DNA of 46,306 bases from CAIMMJ01 sp037131955 (GTDB lineage: Bacteria > Bacteroidota > Bacteroidia > UBA4408), in contig JBAXQC010000015.1 of the NCBI GenBank assembly GCA_037131955.1, forward strand, positions 1 to 46,306, written 5' to 3'. The notes beneath the pieces are model-generated. The model worked only from the letters and a program-made list of their open reading frames with translations, ran no database searches and was not told where the DNA came from. The position numbers and the translations under genes were made by a program. Below, one piece after another: positions 25,614 to 34,474 of this stretch (its first letter is position 1; every line of letters begins with the position of its first letter).

Positions 25614-25656
25614 TTGCGAATATTGGTAAATTTCATCATTAATTGTATATTCGCAA
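25614..25656. promoter_or_regulatory. 10-bp inverted repeat over the ppiD-like promoter
   Basis: TTGCGAATAT (25614-25623) is repeated in perfect inverted form as ATATTCGCAA (25647-25656), with a 23-nt spacer. The right arm overlaps the -7 box. This is a candidate operator for a dimeric regulator, although chance is not excluded. Confidence 0.45.
25623..25653 (+). promoter_or_regulatory. Candidate promoter of the PpiD-like gene
   Basis: TTG, a 20-nt spacer and TATATTCG approximate the Bacteroidota -33/-7 pair with one -7 mismatch. The start codon lies 35 nt beyond the -7 box. Confidence 0.45.
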
Positions 25657-25687
25657 CCCTTAAAAAAAATATAATAATTAGTATAAC

Positions 25688-27784
25688 ATGTCTATATTAG
25701 AAAAAATCAGGACAAAATCAGGTCTACTGGTAGGAATTATTGCACTTGCATTGGTAATTTTTGTTTTAGAAAGCGCCCTTGACTCGGGAAACCGCTTTTT
25801 TTCGAGTAAAAAAACTATGGTTGGAGAAGTCTTAGGAAAAGAAATTTCAATTCAAGAGTTTGAAGCTAAGGTTGAAAAAGCAGCAGAAAACGAAAAAGCA
25901 AGAAGTGGAAAACCAACTGTTGATGAAAACATGATGGATAACATCAGAAATCAAGTTTGGAATGAAGTTATAATGGATAGAATTTTAAAAGTTCAATACC
26001 AAGATTTAGGAATTGCTGTTAGCAAAGATGAATTGTTTGATATGGTTCAAGGTAAAAATCCACATCCAAGTGTAAAACAAGCCTTCACAAATCCTCAAAC
26101 AGGAGTATTTGATCCCAATCAAGTAATTCAGTTTCTAAAAAACATGGACAAAGATGAAACAGGTGCAACAAAAGAACGTTGGATAAATTTTGAGCAAGCT
26201 GTTAAGCAAGAAAAAATTGCTAATAAATTCTATACCATGATTAAAAAGGGAATTTATATTACAAAAGCAGAAGCTAAAAGAGCAAATATTGCTCAAAATA
26301 AAACATTTAAGTTTACCTATGCTTCCCAAAAATATTTTTCAGTTCCAGATAGTATTTTTAAAGTTGACGAATCTGAATTGAAAAAATATTATGGTGAAAA
26401 CAAAAATAAATACAATCAAGATTTCGATTCAAGAAGCATTGAGTTTGTCTCGTTTGACGTTAATCCTTCTGATGAAGATAGAAATGCGGCAATGCAAGAT
26501 ATTCTTAAACTAGGAAACGAGTTTGCCTTAGCTACAAACGACAGTGAATTTGTAAATATAAATTCTGATGCTAAGTTTCAAGAAAAATATTTTTCAAAAG
26601 CTGAGTTGAGTAAAAACATAGATACATTATACAGTTCCTCAATAGGAAAAATTGTTGGCCCTTATTTGGAGGGCAATACATATAAAGTAGCCAAATTGTC
26701 GAAAATTAAAATGGTACCTGATTCAGTGAAGGCAAGACACATTTTAGTAAAGGCAATAAATGGCGACATGTCAAAAGCCAGAGCAAAAGCAGATAGCCTA
26801 AAAAAACTAATTAAAGCCGGTGCAAAATTTGATGAATTAGCAAGAGTAAATTCTGAAGATCCAGGTTCAGGAGCAAAAGGTGGTGATTTGGGTTTCTTTA
26901 AAGAAGGCATGATGGTAAAGCCATTTAATGACGCTTGCTTTAATGGAAACGTTGGAGATATGCCAATTGTGGAATCTCAATTTGGTATTCACTTAATAGA
27001 AGTGATGGCAAAAGGAAAAGAATCTAAAAAAATATTAGTTTCATTTCTGGATAGACAAATTGATGCAAGCTCTAAAACTTTTGGACTTATTTTTCAACAA
27101 GCAAGCGAATTTGCTGGAAAAAACACAACAGAAGAATTATTTAACAAAGGCGTAGAAGAAAAAAAGCTTGCCAAAATACCTGCACAAAATTTTAGAAATA
27201 CCGATAAAAATATTGGTGGCCTAGAAAACTCTAGACAAGTTGTTAAGTGGGCTTTTGAAGCTAAGAGAGGTGAAGTGTCAAAAGTATTTGAACTTAACAA
27301 TAAATACGTTATTGCTGTTTTAACAGAAGAAAAAGAAAAAGGGATACTACCATTAGAGGCAGTAAAAAAGCAAGTAGAATTTGAGGTTATAAAGGAGAAA
27401 AAGGCTGAGAAATTTATAAATGAGCTTAATGCAAAATTAAGTTCAAGTAATTCAATTCAAGATTTTGCAGCCAAAGCAAACTTAACTGTTGACTCTGCAA
27501 AAAATGTAACATTTGCATCTCCATATTTGTCTTCTGGTAGAGAATTATCTTTGGCCGGTGAATTGTTTGGCCTAAAGAAAGGATTTAACAAAAAAGCCTT
27601 AAAAGGAGAAAATGCGGTTTACGTTATAGACATTTACGAAGTGCAAGAAGCTCCAGAGTTAAAAGATTCAAAAACCATAACTGAACAAATTGCAAATCAA
27701 ATAAAACAAAGAGTAGATTACGAAGTATTTGAGGCACTAAAACAAAATGCTTCAATAGAAGACAATAGAGCAACTTTTTACTAG
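25688..27784 (+). CDS. PpiD-like periplasmic peptidyl-prolyl isomerase/chaperone
   Basis: This is a membrane-anchored periplasmic folding factor for envelope proteins. A short cytoplasmic N-terminus is followed by one membrane helix at about residues 12-30 (SGLLVGIIALALVIFVLES). A SurA-N-like helical chaperone region follows. A parvulin-type rotamase domain lies in the middle, with KARHILVKA, FDELARVNSEDPGSGAKGG and the closing QFGIHLIEV. A second, degenerate region completes the 698 residues. The TM-SurA_N-rotamase order is the PpiD layout. It is monocistronic, with a strong terminator downstream, and an inverted repeat overlaps its promoter. Confidence 0.92.
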   Translation: MSILEKIRTKSGLLVGIIALALVIFVLESALDSGNRFFSSKKTMVGEVLGKEISIQEFEAKVEKAAENEKARSGKPTVDENMMDNIRNQVWNEVIMDRILKVQYQDLGIAVSKDELFDMVQGKNPHPSVKQAFTNPQTGVFDPNQVIQFLKNMDKDETGATKERWINFEQAVKQEKIANKFYTMIKKGIYITKAEAKRANIAQNKTFKFTYASQKYFSVPDSIFKVDESELKKYYGENKNKYNQDFDSRSIEFVSFDVNPSDEDRNAAMQDILKLGNEFALATNDSEFVNINSDAKFQEKYFSKAELSKNIDTLYSSSIGKIVGPYLEGNTYKVAKLSKIKMVPDSVKARHILVKAINGDMSKARAKADSLKKLIKAGAKFDELARVNSEDPGSGAKGGDLGFFKEGMMVKPFNDACFNGNVGDMPIVESQFGIHLIEVMAKGKESKKILVSFLDRQIDASSKTFGLIFQQASEFAGKNTTEELFNKGVEEKKLAKIPAQNFRNTDKNIGGLENSRQVVKWAFEAKRGEVSKVFELNNKYVIAVLTEEKEKGILPLEAVKKQVEFEVIKEKKAEKFINELNAKLSSSNSIQDFAAKANLTVDSAKNVTFASPYLSSGRELSLAGELFGLKKGFNKKALKGENAVYVIDIYEVQEAPELKDSKTITEQIANQIKQRVDYEVFEALKQNASIEDNRATFY

Positions 27785-27802
27785 AATTATTAATTGTGTT
27801 AC

Positions 27803-27836
27803 AAAAAAGGAGTGCAGTTTGCACTCCTTTTTTTTT
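27803..27836 (+). terminator. Terminator of the PpiD-like gene
   Basis: A 12-14 bp stem with core AAGGAGTGCA / TGCACTCCTT closes a 3-nt loop and ends in a run of nine T residues. Confidence 0.9.
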
Positions 27837-27848
27837 ACTATACATTTA

Positions 27849-27956
27849 TTAAAAGTAAAATGTAAACTGCATTAAAAACCAATTGCCATAGTCTCTAGAA
27901 AATTTAAGATTATAAAGTTTACCATTATTAATTATACCAAAGTTTTTATTCAACTC
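27849..27956 (-). pseudogene. Possible relic of an outer-membrane protein C-terminus
   Basis: In the 294-nt gap between the PpiD-like and UbiA genes, one minus-strand frame stays open for 35 codons with no start codon. It ends GKLYNLKFSRDYGNW, then FLMQFTFYF and a stop. A final beta-strand with a terminal phenylalanine is the C-terminal assembly signal of outer-membrane barrels, including TonB-dependent receptors. The frame is blocked upstream by a stop and I see no continuation in other frames. It may be the remnant of a deleted gene. The stretch is short, so chance is possible. Confidence 0.35.
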
Positions 27957-28078
27957 TCAACGCTGCGAACAAATTTATTATCCTCAGAAAAGAGGAGGCA
28001 TTAAATTGCTTTTATTTAAAATTCAATTTGGGATAAAGCATTCGTTTACAGAATAAATTAGTTTGCAAGAACTCTCTT

Positions 28079-28936
28079 CTATAGATACATTTCCAAAATA
28101 AAGAATATCGAAAATAATAAACTGGCAAATCCATTTGTTGTAAAAAAAGCGAGATTTACTCTAGATAAATCGTTTGCAGAAACAAGTGTATGCTGATAGA
28201 CCAATAAGCAGCTAAAAGCTAACCATCCAGCCCAATACCAAGCACCAAATTGTGCATAATACCCTGCAAAAAGCAATATTGAAAAGCTCAAAAAATGTAA
28301 AAACCTTGAAAGATTTAAAGCACTTTGTTTGCCTAAATAAACAGGAATAGATTTCAATTTTTTTTCGCTGTCAAACTCCACATCTTGCAAGGCATAAATT
28401 ATATCAAATCCTGAAACCCAAAATAAAACTACCAATGAAAACAAAATTGGGAGCATTGCAAACTGGCCAGCTACAACTAAATATGCACCAATAGGAGCTA
28501 AGGATAAACCAAGACCCAGCACCAAATGACAAAGTGCAGTAAATCTCTTTGTTATGCTATAGCCAAGCACTATAATTAATGCAACAGGCGACAAATAAAA
28601 ACAGATAGGATTTATAAAATAAGTGGTGGCAACAAACAAAACACAATTTCCAATCACAAAAGTTATTGCTTCGCTTGGTGTAATTATTCCTGATGGAATT
28701 TCTCTTACAAAAGTTCTTGGATTGGCTTTATCAAATTCTCTATCTGCATATCTGTTAAATGCCATTGCTGCACTGCGAGCAAAAACCATGCACAATACCA
28801 TTAAAAAAAACAACTTAGAGTCAAATGATATGCCAGTGTTATAAAGAGCCAACAAAAAACCAACAACAGCAAATGGTAGGGCAAAAATAGTGTGGGAGAA
28901 TTTAATTAGTGAAAGATAGTTTTTTACTTGATTCAT
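28079..28936 (-). CDS. UbiA-family prenyltransferase (4-hydroxybenzoate polyprenyltransferase-like)
   Basis: This integral-membrane enzyme joins a polyprenyl diphosphate to an aromatic acceptor. About eight hydrophobic helices are visible. The first aspartate-rich motif is NRYADREFD (N61, D65, D69) and the second is DVEFDSE (D185, D189), which coordinate Mg-diphosphate. The ATG at 28936 (285 residues) gives the normal N-terminus; an upstream in-frame ATG would add 8 residues. The subgroup resembles the UbiA-like enzymes used in the futalosine menaquinone pathway (MqnP), but no other menaquinone genes are in the window. It lies 104 nt downstream of the carotenoid desaturase on the same strand, so a role in isoprenoid pigments is an alternative. 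Confidence 0.85.
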   Translation of the reverse strand: MNQVKNYLSLIKFSHTIFALPFAVVGFLLALYNTGISFDSKLFFLMVLCMVFARSAAMAFNRYADREFDKANPRTFVREIPSGIITPSEAITFVIGNCVLFVATTYFINPICFYLSPVALIIVLGYSITKRFTALCHLVLGLGLSLAPIGAYLVVAGQFAMLPILFSLVVLFWVSGFDIIYALQDVEFDSEKKLKSIPVYLGKQSALNLSRFLHFLSFSILLFAGYYAQFGAWYWAGWLAFSCLLVYQHTLVSANDLSRVNLAFFTTNGFASLLFSIFFILEMYL

Positions 28937-29040
28937 GCGACTATAACATTGATAAAACAAGGATTGTTTAAAAAATTAGATAAGAGAGTTTATTTAGAGT
29001 AAACAGAGCTAAAAAAATAAAATAAAACCAAATTAATGCA

Positions 29041-30504
29041 CTATTTGATAATATCACTAACAATTTTTCCAGAGAGTACACACAAGGGAATTCCTCCGCC
29101 TGGATGAACACTACCTCCACAAAAATACAAATTGTTTATTTGAGAAGAAAAATTCTTGTGTCGGAAGAATGCCGCAAACTTGTTATTGCTTGCATTTCCA
29201 TAGAGTGAACCACCGATGCTGGAAGTTCTTTGCTCTATTAAAACTGGATTTAAAATTTCCTCTACTTCAATTAATTCTTCGATATTAGTTTTTAATATTT
29301 TATTAATTTTTATCACACAATTTTTCTTTGTCTCTTTAATTATGTCTTCCCAATTTTGATTCGAATTGTTTGGTGCATTTACCATTACAAACCAATTCTC
29401 TGAATTTGCTGGTGCGTCGCTCTCTTGGTATTTTGAGGAAATATTTATGTAAATAGTAGGGTCGTTAAATATTGTTTTCTCATTGAACAAACAATCAAAC
29501 TCCATTTTATAATTACTTGAAAAGAAAATATTGTGTAAATCCAATTCAGGAAAACTCTTTTTTATTCCCCAATAAAAAATAATTGCTGAAGAAGATTTTT
29601 CTTGATTTAAAATCTTTTCTGGTGCCTTTATTTTTGGCAATAAATTTTTATACGTTTTAAAAACGTCCATGTTTGAAACTACAATTTCTGCATCAAATTT
29701 TTTATCATCACACTCCACACCTACTGCTTTGTTTTTGTGAACAATAATTGAACTTACTTTTTTATTGAAATGAAATTGAACTCCTAAATCTTTGCATAAA
29801 TTAAAAAGTGCTTTGGTAATCGAATACATTCCTCCATCAGGGAAATAAGCTCCTAAGTGATGTTCCAGAGATGGAATAACATTTAAAGTAGCCGGCGCTA
29901 AATATGGAGACGAGCCATTGTAAGTAGCGTATCTGTTGAAATATTGAATTATTTTGGGATTCCTAAAGCTATTTTCATTTACGCTATTCATGGAAGAAAA
30001 AAGCCTTAAACTATTTATGTTTAAAATTACTTTTAATGTTTGAAAATTTAAAAATGAAGATATTTTGTGCAAACTTTTTTCCATAAAAATGGAATGAGTT
30101 AACTCATAAATTTTTCTACTTTGGTTTAAATATGAAATAATTTTATGTGATTCTACACCACACTTTTCTTCCCATTCTTTTGCAAATTTCTGTTCGTTAG
30201 AATAGGCTGTAAGCGTGGTTTCATCGTCAAAAAAATAGTTACAGATGATGTCTAATCTTTTATAATTAAGATAATCTTTGGGGTTTTTTCCACAGAAACT
30301 AATCAAATCATTAATTAAATTAGGCATGGTAAAAAGCGAAGGCCCTAAATCAAATCGATATCCTTTGATAATTTTTTCGCCTAATTTTCCGCCAGGGTTT
30401 TCATTTGTTTCAACTACTGAAACTGCAAATCCTTTTTTTGCTAACCTTGCAGCTACTGATAATCCTGCTACTCCGCTTCCAATTACAATGGCCTTTCTTT
30501 TCAT
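29041..30504 (-). CDS. Carotenoid desaturase, CrtI/CrtD family
   Basis: This FAD-dependent desaturase introduces double bonds in a carotenoid. The dinucleotide-binding N-terminus is VIGSGVAGLSVAARLAKKG, followed by ENPGGKLGE. The C-terminal FAD-contact segment is FCGGSVHPGGGIPLCVLSG. The middle stretch with FNRYATYNGSSPYLAPATL and YFPDGGMYSITKAL resembles the 1-hydroxycarotenoid 3,4-desaturase (CrtD) type more than phytoene desaturase proper, judged from memory of the families. Its ATG overlaps the stop codon of the S46 peptidase by 4 nt (ATGA), so it is translationally coupled to an unrelated protease. No crtB or lycopene cyclase gene is present here. Length (487) is normal. Confidence 0.85.
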   Translation of the reverse strand: MKRKAIVIGSGVAGLSVAARLAKKGFAVSVVETNENPGGKLGEKIIKGYRFDLGPSLFTMPNLINDLISFCGKNPKDYLNYKRLDIICNYFFDDETTLTAYSNEQKFAKEWEEKCGVESHKIISYLNQSRKIYELTHSIFMEKSLHKISSFLNFQTLKVILNINSLRLFSSMNSVNENSFRNPKIIQYFNRYATYNGSSPYLAPATLNVIPSLEHHLGAYFPDGGMYSITKALFNLCKDLGVQFHFNKKVSSIIVHKNKAVGVECDDKKFDAEIVVSNMDVFKTYKNLLPKIKAPEKILNQEKSSSAIIFYWGIKKSFPELDLHNIFFSSNYKMEFDCLFNEKTIFNDPTIYINISSKYQESDAPANSENWFVMVNAPNNSNQNWEDIIKETKKNCVIKINKILKTNIEELIEVEEILNPVLIEQRTSSIGGSLYGNASNNKFAAFFRHKNFSSQINNLYFCGGSVHPGGGIPLCVLSGKIVSDIIK

Positions 30505-32666
30505 TTTTTTGGAGACTGAACAATGTTCATTTCTTTAATCAATTCTGGTGCATTTCCAATTTTATCAATTATAAAGAGTGTATAATGAATATCTAATGAA
30601 ATATTTCTTGTTGTACTTTCATTGTACATTATATCACTCATGGTGCCCTCCCAGTTTCTGTCGAAATTTGTTCCTACTAACTCACCCTTTGCATTAAATA
30701 CCGGACTACCAGAATTACCGCCTGTAGTGTGATTACTTGCTATAAAAGCGGTTCGCAAAGAATTATCTGCATACAAATAATTTCCAAAATCTTTTTTGTT
30801 ATAGACAGAATTTAAAGTAGAATCTAATTTGTAATCCACATTTCCAAGTTTTGCTTTCTCAAAAATACCATCAATTGTTGTATAGTAATCATACTTTACT
30901 GCATTTCTTGGGGCATATCCTTCTACTTTTCCATAGGTTAAACGAAGTGTTGCATTTGCGTCTGGATAAAAACCTTTGCCATTAAAAATTTCCTGTTTCA
31001 ACAACACTAATTCTCTGTTTAATAAATTTATTTCTTGGTCGAGTTTAGTAATTGATGGTTTTATTTCTTTTGAAAAATAAGTAGATGTTAAATTGGTAAA
31101 AATATACAATTCATCATTTTGAATTCTATTTATGTGCTTAGAAACATCGTTTATCCATGTGTATATAGAATCACTTTTTAGCAATGAGCTTTTAAATATC
31201 CTTTTTGAAATAGTTGAAAAATCTGGTTTGATTTGTTTGTCAATAATTTCTGATAAAAACATTGAATACTTGGTAGTTTTAATTCCTTTAAAAAATTCTG
31301 GTAACAATTTGTTTACCATTTCTATGTCAACACGTGTTGAATAATCTTTGAAGAACCTATCTGCTTGCTTTTTCATTAATTCACTTTCTATTGCAATAGC
31401 ATTTTTATCTTCCTTTAACTCTTTAATTTTTTGAGTAAACTGAATTAATTTTTCGGTAAAATTAAATGCCTCAATGGCCAAAAATGATTCGGTATAATGC
31501 AATTTAAAAATATTTAGTGGCTCTACCTCTTTGTACTTTTTTTCTAAGTCGGTAAAAATTTTTTTGTATTTATCTAAATTTTTTGCTTCAATTATTTTTT
31601 TCATTTCAGCCTCTTCTGCTCTTTTTTTATCTATGGCATCTAGCTTTTCTAATCCTAAAATTTCTCCTTGCCATTTTTTCCATCCATTAGAAACAGAAGA
31701 GTATTTGCTTGCATATTTTAAATTAATTGTATCGTTAGATTTCATAAATAAATCGTATGTATTTAACCTAATTGTTCTAAGTTTAACTTTAATGGGGTCT
31801 TCGGTATTCTTGATAAAATCTACGGCGTAGCTGGATAAATATTCTGTTGTTTTTCCTGGGAAACCATACACAAAAGTAAAGTCATTTTCTTTTACTCCTT
31901 CCATAGAAATTGGAATAACATATTTAGGCTTGTACGGTACATTTTCTTTTGAATATTCTGCAGGCATATTATTTTTATCGGCATAAATTCTAAACAAAGA
32001 AAAATCTCCAGTGTGTCTTGGCCACATCCAATTATCGCTGTCTTCTCCAAATTTTCCAATAGAAGATGGAGGTGCACCAACTAACCTAACATCTTTATAT
32101 ACTAAAGCGGTATATAAATAATATTTACTGCCATTATTGAATGCTTTTACAAAAGCTGAATAGTTATTTATACTTCTGCCTTTTTCTAATTCAGAACTAT
32201 TTAATTTAATTATTTTTTCTCTGTTTGTTTCAGAAGTTGTATCAAAAATATTTTTTAAAATAAGAGCTGTTACATCTTCTGTTGATTGAATAATGCTAAC
32301 GGTTAAACCCGGATTGATTAGTTCTTTGGATTTTTCTCTTGCCCAAAAACCTTTTTTCAATAAATCATTTTCAATTGTTGATTGTTTTTGAATGTAATCA
32401 AAACCACAGTGATGATTTGTAATGAGCAAGCCTTGATCAGAAACAATCTCACCAGTGCATCCGCCACCAAAATGTACAATAGCATCTTTAATACTTGCTT
32501 GAGTTTGACTATAAATTTTTTCGGCGTCAATCAATAAGCCAAGTTTTTGCATTTCTTGTTCTTTATTGCCTTTAATGGAGTGAGGCATAAACATTCCTTC
32601 TCCTGCTATTGCAATTTTGCCGAAAGCAAGTGCTAAAAACAAAATCATAAACCTAATTTTCTTCAT
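30501..32666 (-). CDS. S46 family dipeptidyl-peptidase, DPP11-like
   Basis: This exported chymotrypsin-fold dipeptidyl-peptidase has a signal peptide (about 1-21, ends AIAG). The catalytic histidine lies in TNHHCG (H85/H86), the aspartate is in the segment GDFSLFRIYAD, and the serine is S652 in GNSGSP. The residue 18 positions after the serine sets P1 specificity in this family. In Porphyromonas DPP11 it is Arg (Asp/Glu preference) and in DPP7 it is Gly. Here it is R670 in NFDRNWEG, which predicts an acidic preference. Length is 721 residues, typical. The large helical insertion (about 340-500) that caps the active site is present. The stop overlaps the carotenoid desaturase start. Confidence 0.92.
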   Translation of the reverse strand: MKKIRFMILFLALAFGKIAIAGEGMFMPHSIKGNKEQEMQKLGLLIDAEKIYSQTQASIKDAIVHFGGGCTGEIVSDQGLLITNHHCGFDYIQKQSTIENDLLKKGFWAREKSKELINPGLTVSIIQSTEDVTALILKNIFDTTSETNREKIIKLNSSELEKGRSINNYSAFVKAFNNGSKYYLYTALVYKDVRLVGAPPSSIGKFGEDSDNWMWPRHTGDFSLFRIYADKNNMPAEYSKENVPYKPKYVIPISMEGVKENDFTFVYGFPGKTTEYLSSYAVDFIKNTEDPIKVKLRTIRLNTYDLFMKSNDTINLKYASKYSSVSNGWKKWQGEILGLEKLDAIDKKRAEEAEMKKIIEAKNLDKYKKIFTDLEKKYKEVEPLNIFKLHYTESFLAIEAFNFTEKLIQFTQKIKELKEDKNAIAIESELMKKQADRFFKDYSTRVDIEMVNKLLPEFFKGIKTTKYSMFLSEIIDKQIKPDFSTISKRIFKSSLLKSDSIYTWINDVSKHINRIQNDELYIFTNLTSTYFSKEIKPSITKLDQEINLLNRELVLLKQEIFNGKGFYPDANATLRLTYGKVEGYAPRNAVKYDYYTTIDGIFEKAKLGNVDYKLDSTLNSVYNKKDFGNYLYADNSLRTAFIASNHTTGGNSGSPVFNAKGELVGTNFDRNWEGTMSDIMYNESTTRNISLDIHYTLFIIDKIGNAPELIKEMNIVQSPKK

Positions 32667-32912
32667 ATTAATCTTTAAACTTTTAAAATAAAATTGTGAA
32701 ACAAAATAGGAAATTAAAGTAATAGTATAATTAATTTATACTTATTTAAAATTGATTTAGGCCGTAAAACTTAAATAGTAAATACAACTTAAGCAATTAT
32801 ATAAAGCTGTTTTTTAGCATTATACAAAATATTTATGTGCTATTTGTAACAAATTATTTATTTAAGCATCTTACTTTTAATCAACAGAAAATAAATCTTT
32901 TAAAAAAAATAT

Positions 32913-34403
32913 ATGAAAATCAAACCAATTAATTTAAGTGCAGCATTGCTAATTTTTGGATTTACGGCCAATGCACAAAACAAAATAAATTTAAGCGAAT
33001 TTAAGTCAGTAAATATTTCAGGAATTTCCGATTTAAAAATAAAATCCGACACGGTAAATTCCATTGAATTTGTTGGCGAGAGTAATAGTAAGTTTTTACC
33101 GCAAATTGACAAAGGAAATTTAAACTTAGATTTCAGCAAACTAATTTTAGACACTAAAAGGGATATCATATTAAGTGCTAAAAGCATAGAAAAAATTACT
33201 GTCTCCGGAATGTCTGATGTTTCCAGTATAGGTGAAATAAAAGCAAGTCAATTTACAATTGAATCAAGTGGTTCCTCTGATATTACATTAAGTATTGATG
33301 CTAAAAAAGTAATTTCAACAGTATCAGGTTCAGGAGATGTTAAACTAAGCGGAAAATGTGATGAATTAAGTGCAGTAGTTTCTGGTGCGGGAGATTTAAA
33401 AGCTAAAAATTTGAACGCTAAAAATGTAGATGTTTTGGTTTCTGGTGCAGGAGATGCAGAGGTAAATGCAGAAATTTCAATTAAAGGGAAAGCCTCGGGA
33501 GCAGGCTCTTTAAAGTACACAGGAAATCCGTCGGAAATACAAATTGAAAAAACAGGAGTTGGTTCTGTAAAAAAAATTGATGATGAAACATTGTCATTTG
33601 AAATTGGAAAAGATGGAATGAAAATAGATACTGAAACTGATACTACCAGAATAAAAATTGGAAAAAGAAAAATTATCATCATGGAAGAAGGGAAAGAAAA
33701 AGTAGAGTCAAATGAATATCCTGATCCCGACAAAAAAGGTAAAAAAAATAAAAAGAAAAAAGAAATTAAATTAGAAGCCAAAGACATTTGGTCGGGTGTA
33801 GAATTTGGCTCAAACGGTTTTTTGGTGAATAAAAACTCATTAAAAATTCCAGGTTCACACGAGGGCTTTGAGCTTGACTATGCTAAATCTTATTTTTGGA
33901 ATATTAATCCAATCGAAAGAAATATTTCCATCTACAAACAATATGTTTCCATTGCCACAGGTTTGGGATTTGAAATGAACAGATACAGTTTTGGAAACAG
34001 GTACCAACTCGTTAATATACCAGATACATTGGTTGCAATAAAAACAGGAATAAACTACAAAAAGAATGTGCTTCGCGTTAACTACATTACAGTTCCGCTT
34101 TTCTTAGAATTTAACACTTCTGCAAATCCAAAACATTCGTTTCATTTTGCGCCCGGAATTATTGGAGCATACAAATTAGGAAGTGCACGAATAAAACAAG
34201 AATATAATTTGGATGGTATAGATTATGAACAAAAAATTTATGGCGATTATTATGTAAATCCTTTTAAACTTTCTGCTGCATTTAGAATGGGATATGGAAA
34301 GTTAAACCTTATTGCTGCTTATAGTTTATCAGAAATGTTTTCTAAAAATAAAACTATTGGATTAACTCCGTTTACTTTAGGGTTAAGCTTAATTAGTTTT
34401 TAA
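32913..34403 (+). CDS. DUF2807 beta-helix protein fused to an outer-membrane beta-barrel
   Basis: A signal peptide (about 1-21, ends ANAQ) precedes a DUF2807 (GIN-type) beta-helix at about 25-220. Its rungs are visible as repeated SG-x-x-D turns: 35-40, 97-102, 118-123, 137-142 (VSGSGD), 156-161 and 176-181 (VSGAGD), and 194-199, spaced by about 19-20 residues in the later part. A charged linker rich in lysine follows at about 240-290. The last 200 residues alternate as in an outer-membrane barrel (for example VSIATGLGFEMNRYSFGNRY) and end in SLISF. No enzyme motif is visible. The gene is single and ends at a strong bidirectional terminator. Separate DUF2807 and barrel proteins are common in Bacteroidota; the fusion is the notable part. 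Confidence 0.8.
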   Translation: MKIKPINLSAALLIFGFTANAQNKINLSEFKSVNISGISDLKIKSDTVNSIEFVGESNSKFLPQIDKGNLNLDFSKLILDTKRDIILSAKSIEKITVSGMSDVSSIGEIKASQFTIESSGSSDITLSIDAKKVISTVSGSGDVKLSGKCDELSAVVSGAGDLKAKNLNAKNVDVLVSGAGDAEVNAEISIKGKASGAGSLKYTGNPSEIQIEKTGVGSVKKIDDETLSFEIGKDGMKIDTETDTTRIKIGKRKIIIMEEGKEKVESNEYPDPDKKGKKNKKKKEIKLEAKDIWSGVEFGSNGFLVNKNSLKIPGSHEGFELDYAKSYFWNINPIERNISIYKQYVSIATGLGFEMNRYSFGNRYQLVNIPDTLVAIKTGINYKKNVLRVNYITVPLFLEFNTSANPKHSFHFAPGIIGAYKLGSARIKQEYNLDGIDYEQKIYGDYYVNPFKLSAAFRMGYGKLNLIAAYSLSEMFSKNKTIGLTPFTLGLSLISF

Positions 34404-34423
34404 AAATTGTAAAATACTTTTTC

Positions 34424-34459
34424 AAAAAAAAAGGTTTCCAAGTTGGAAACCTTTTTTTT
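34424..34459. terminator. Bidirectional terminator
   Basis: GGTTTCCA / TGGAAACC around a 3-nt loop is flanked by A8-9 on the left and T8 on the right. It can stop both the plus-strand barrel gene and the minus-strand LOG gene that converge here. Confidence 0.9.
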
Positions 34460-34474
34460 GTGCAGTAGTACTTT

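Noticed and set aside
33248..33787. Minus-strand frame of 179 codons opposite the DUF2807 gene
   Set aside because: It lies wholly inside a well-supported plus-strand gene. Its Ser/Phe/Pro-rich composition simply mirrors the repeated SG-x-x-D codons.
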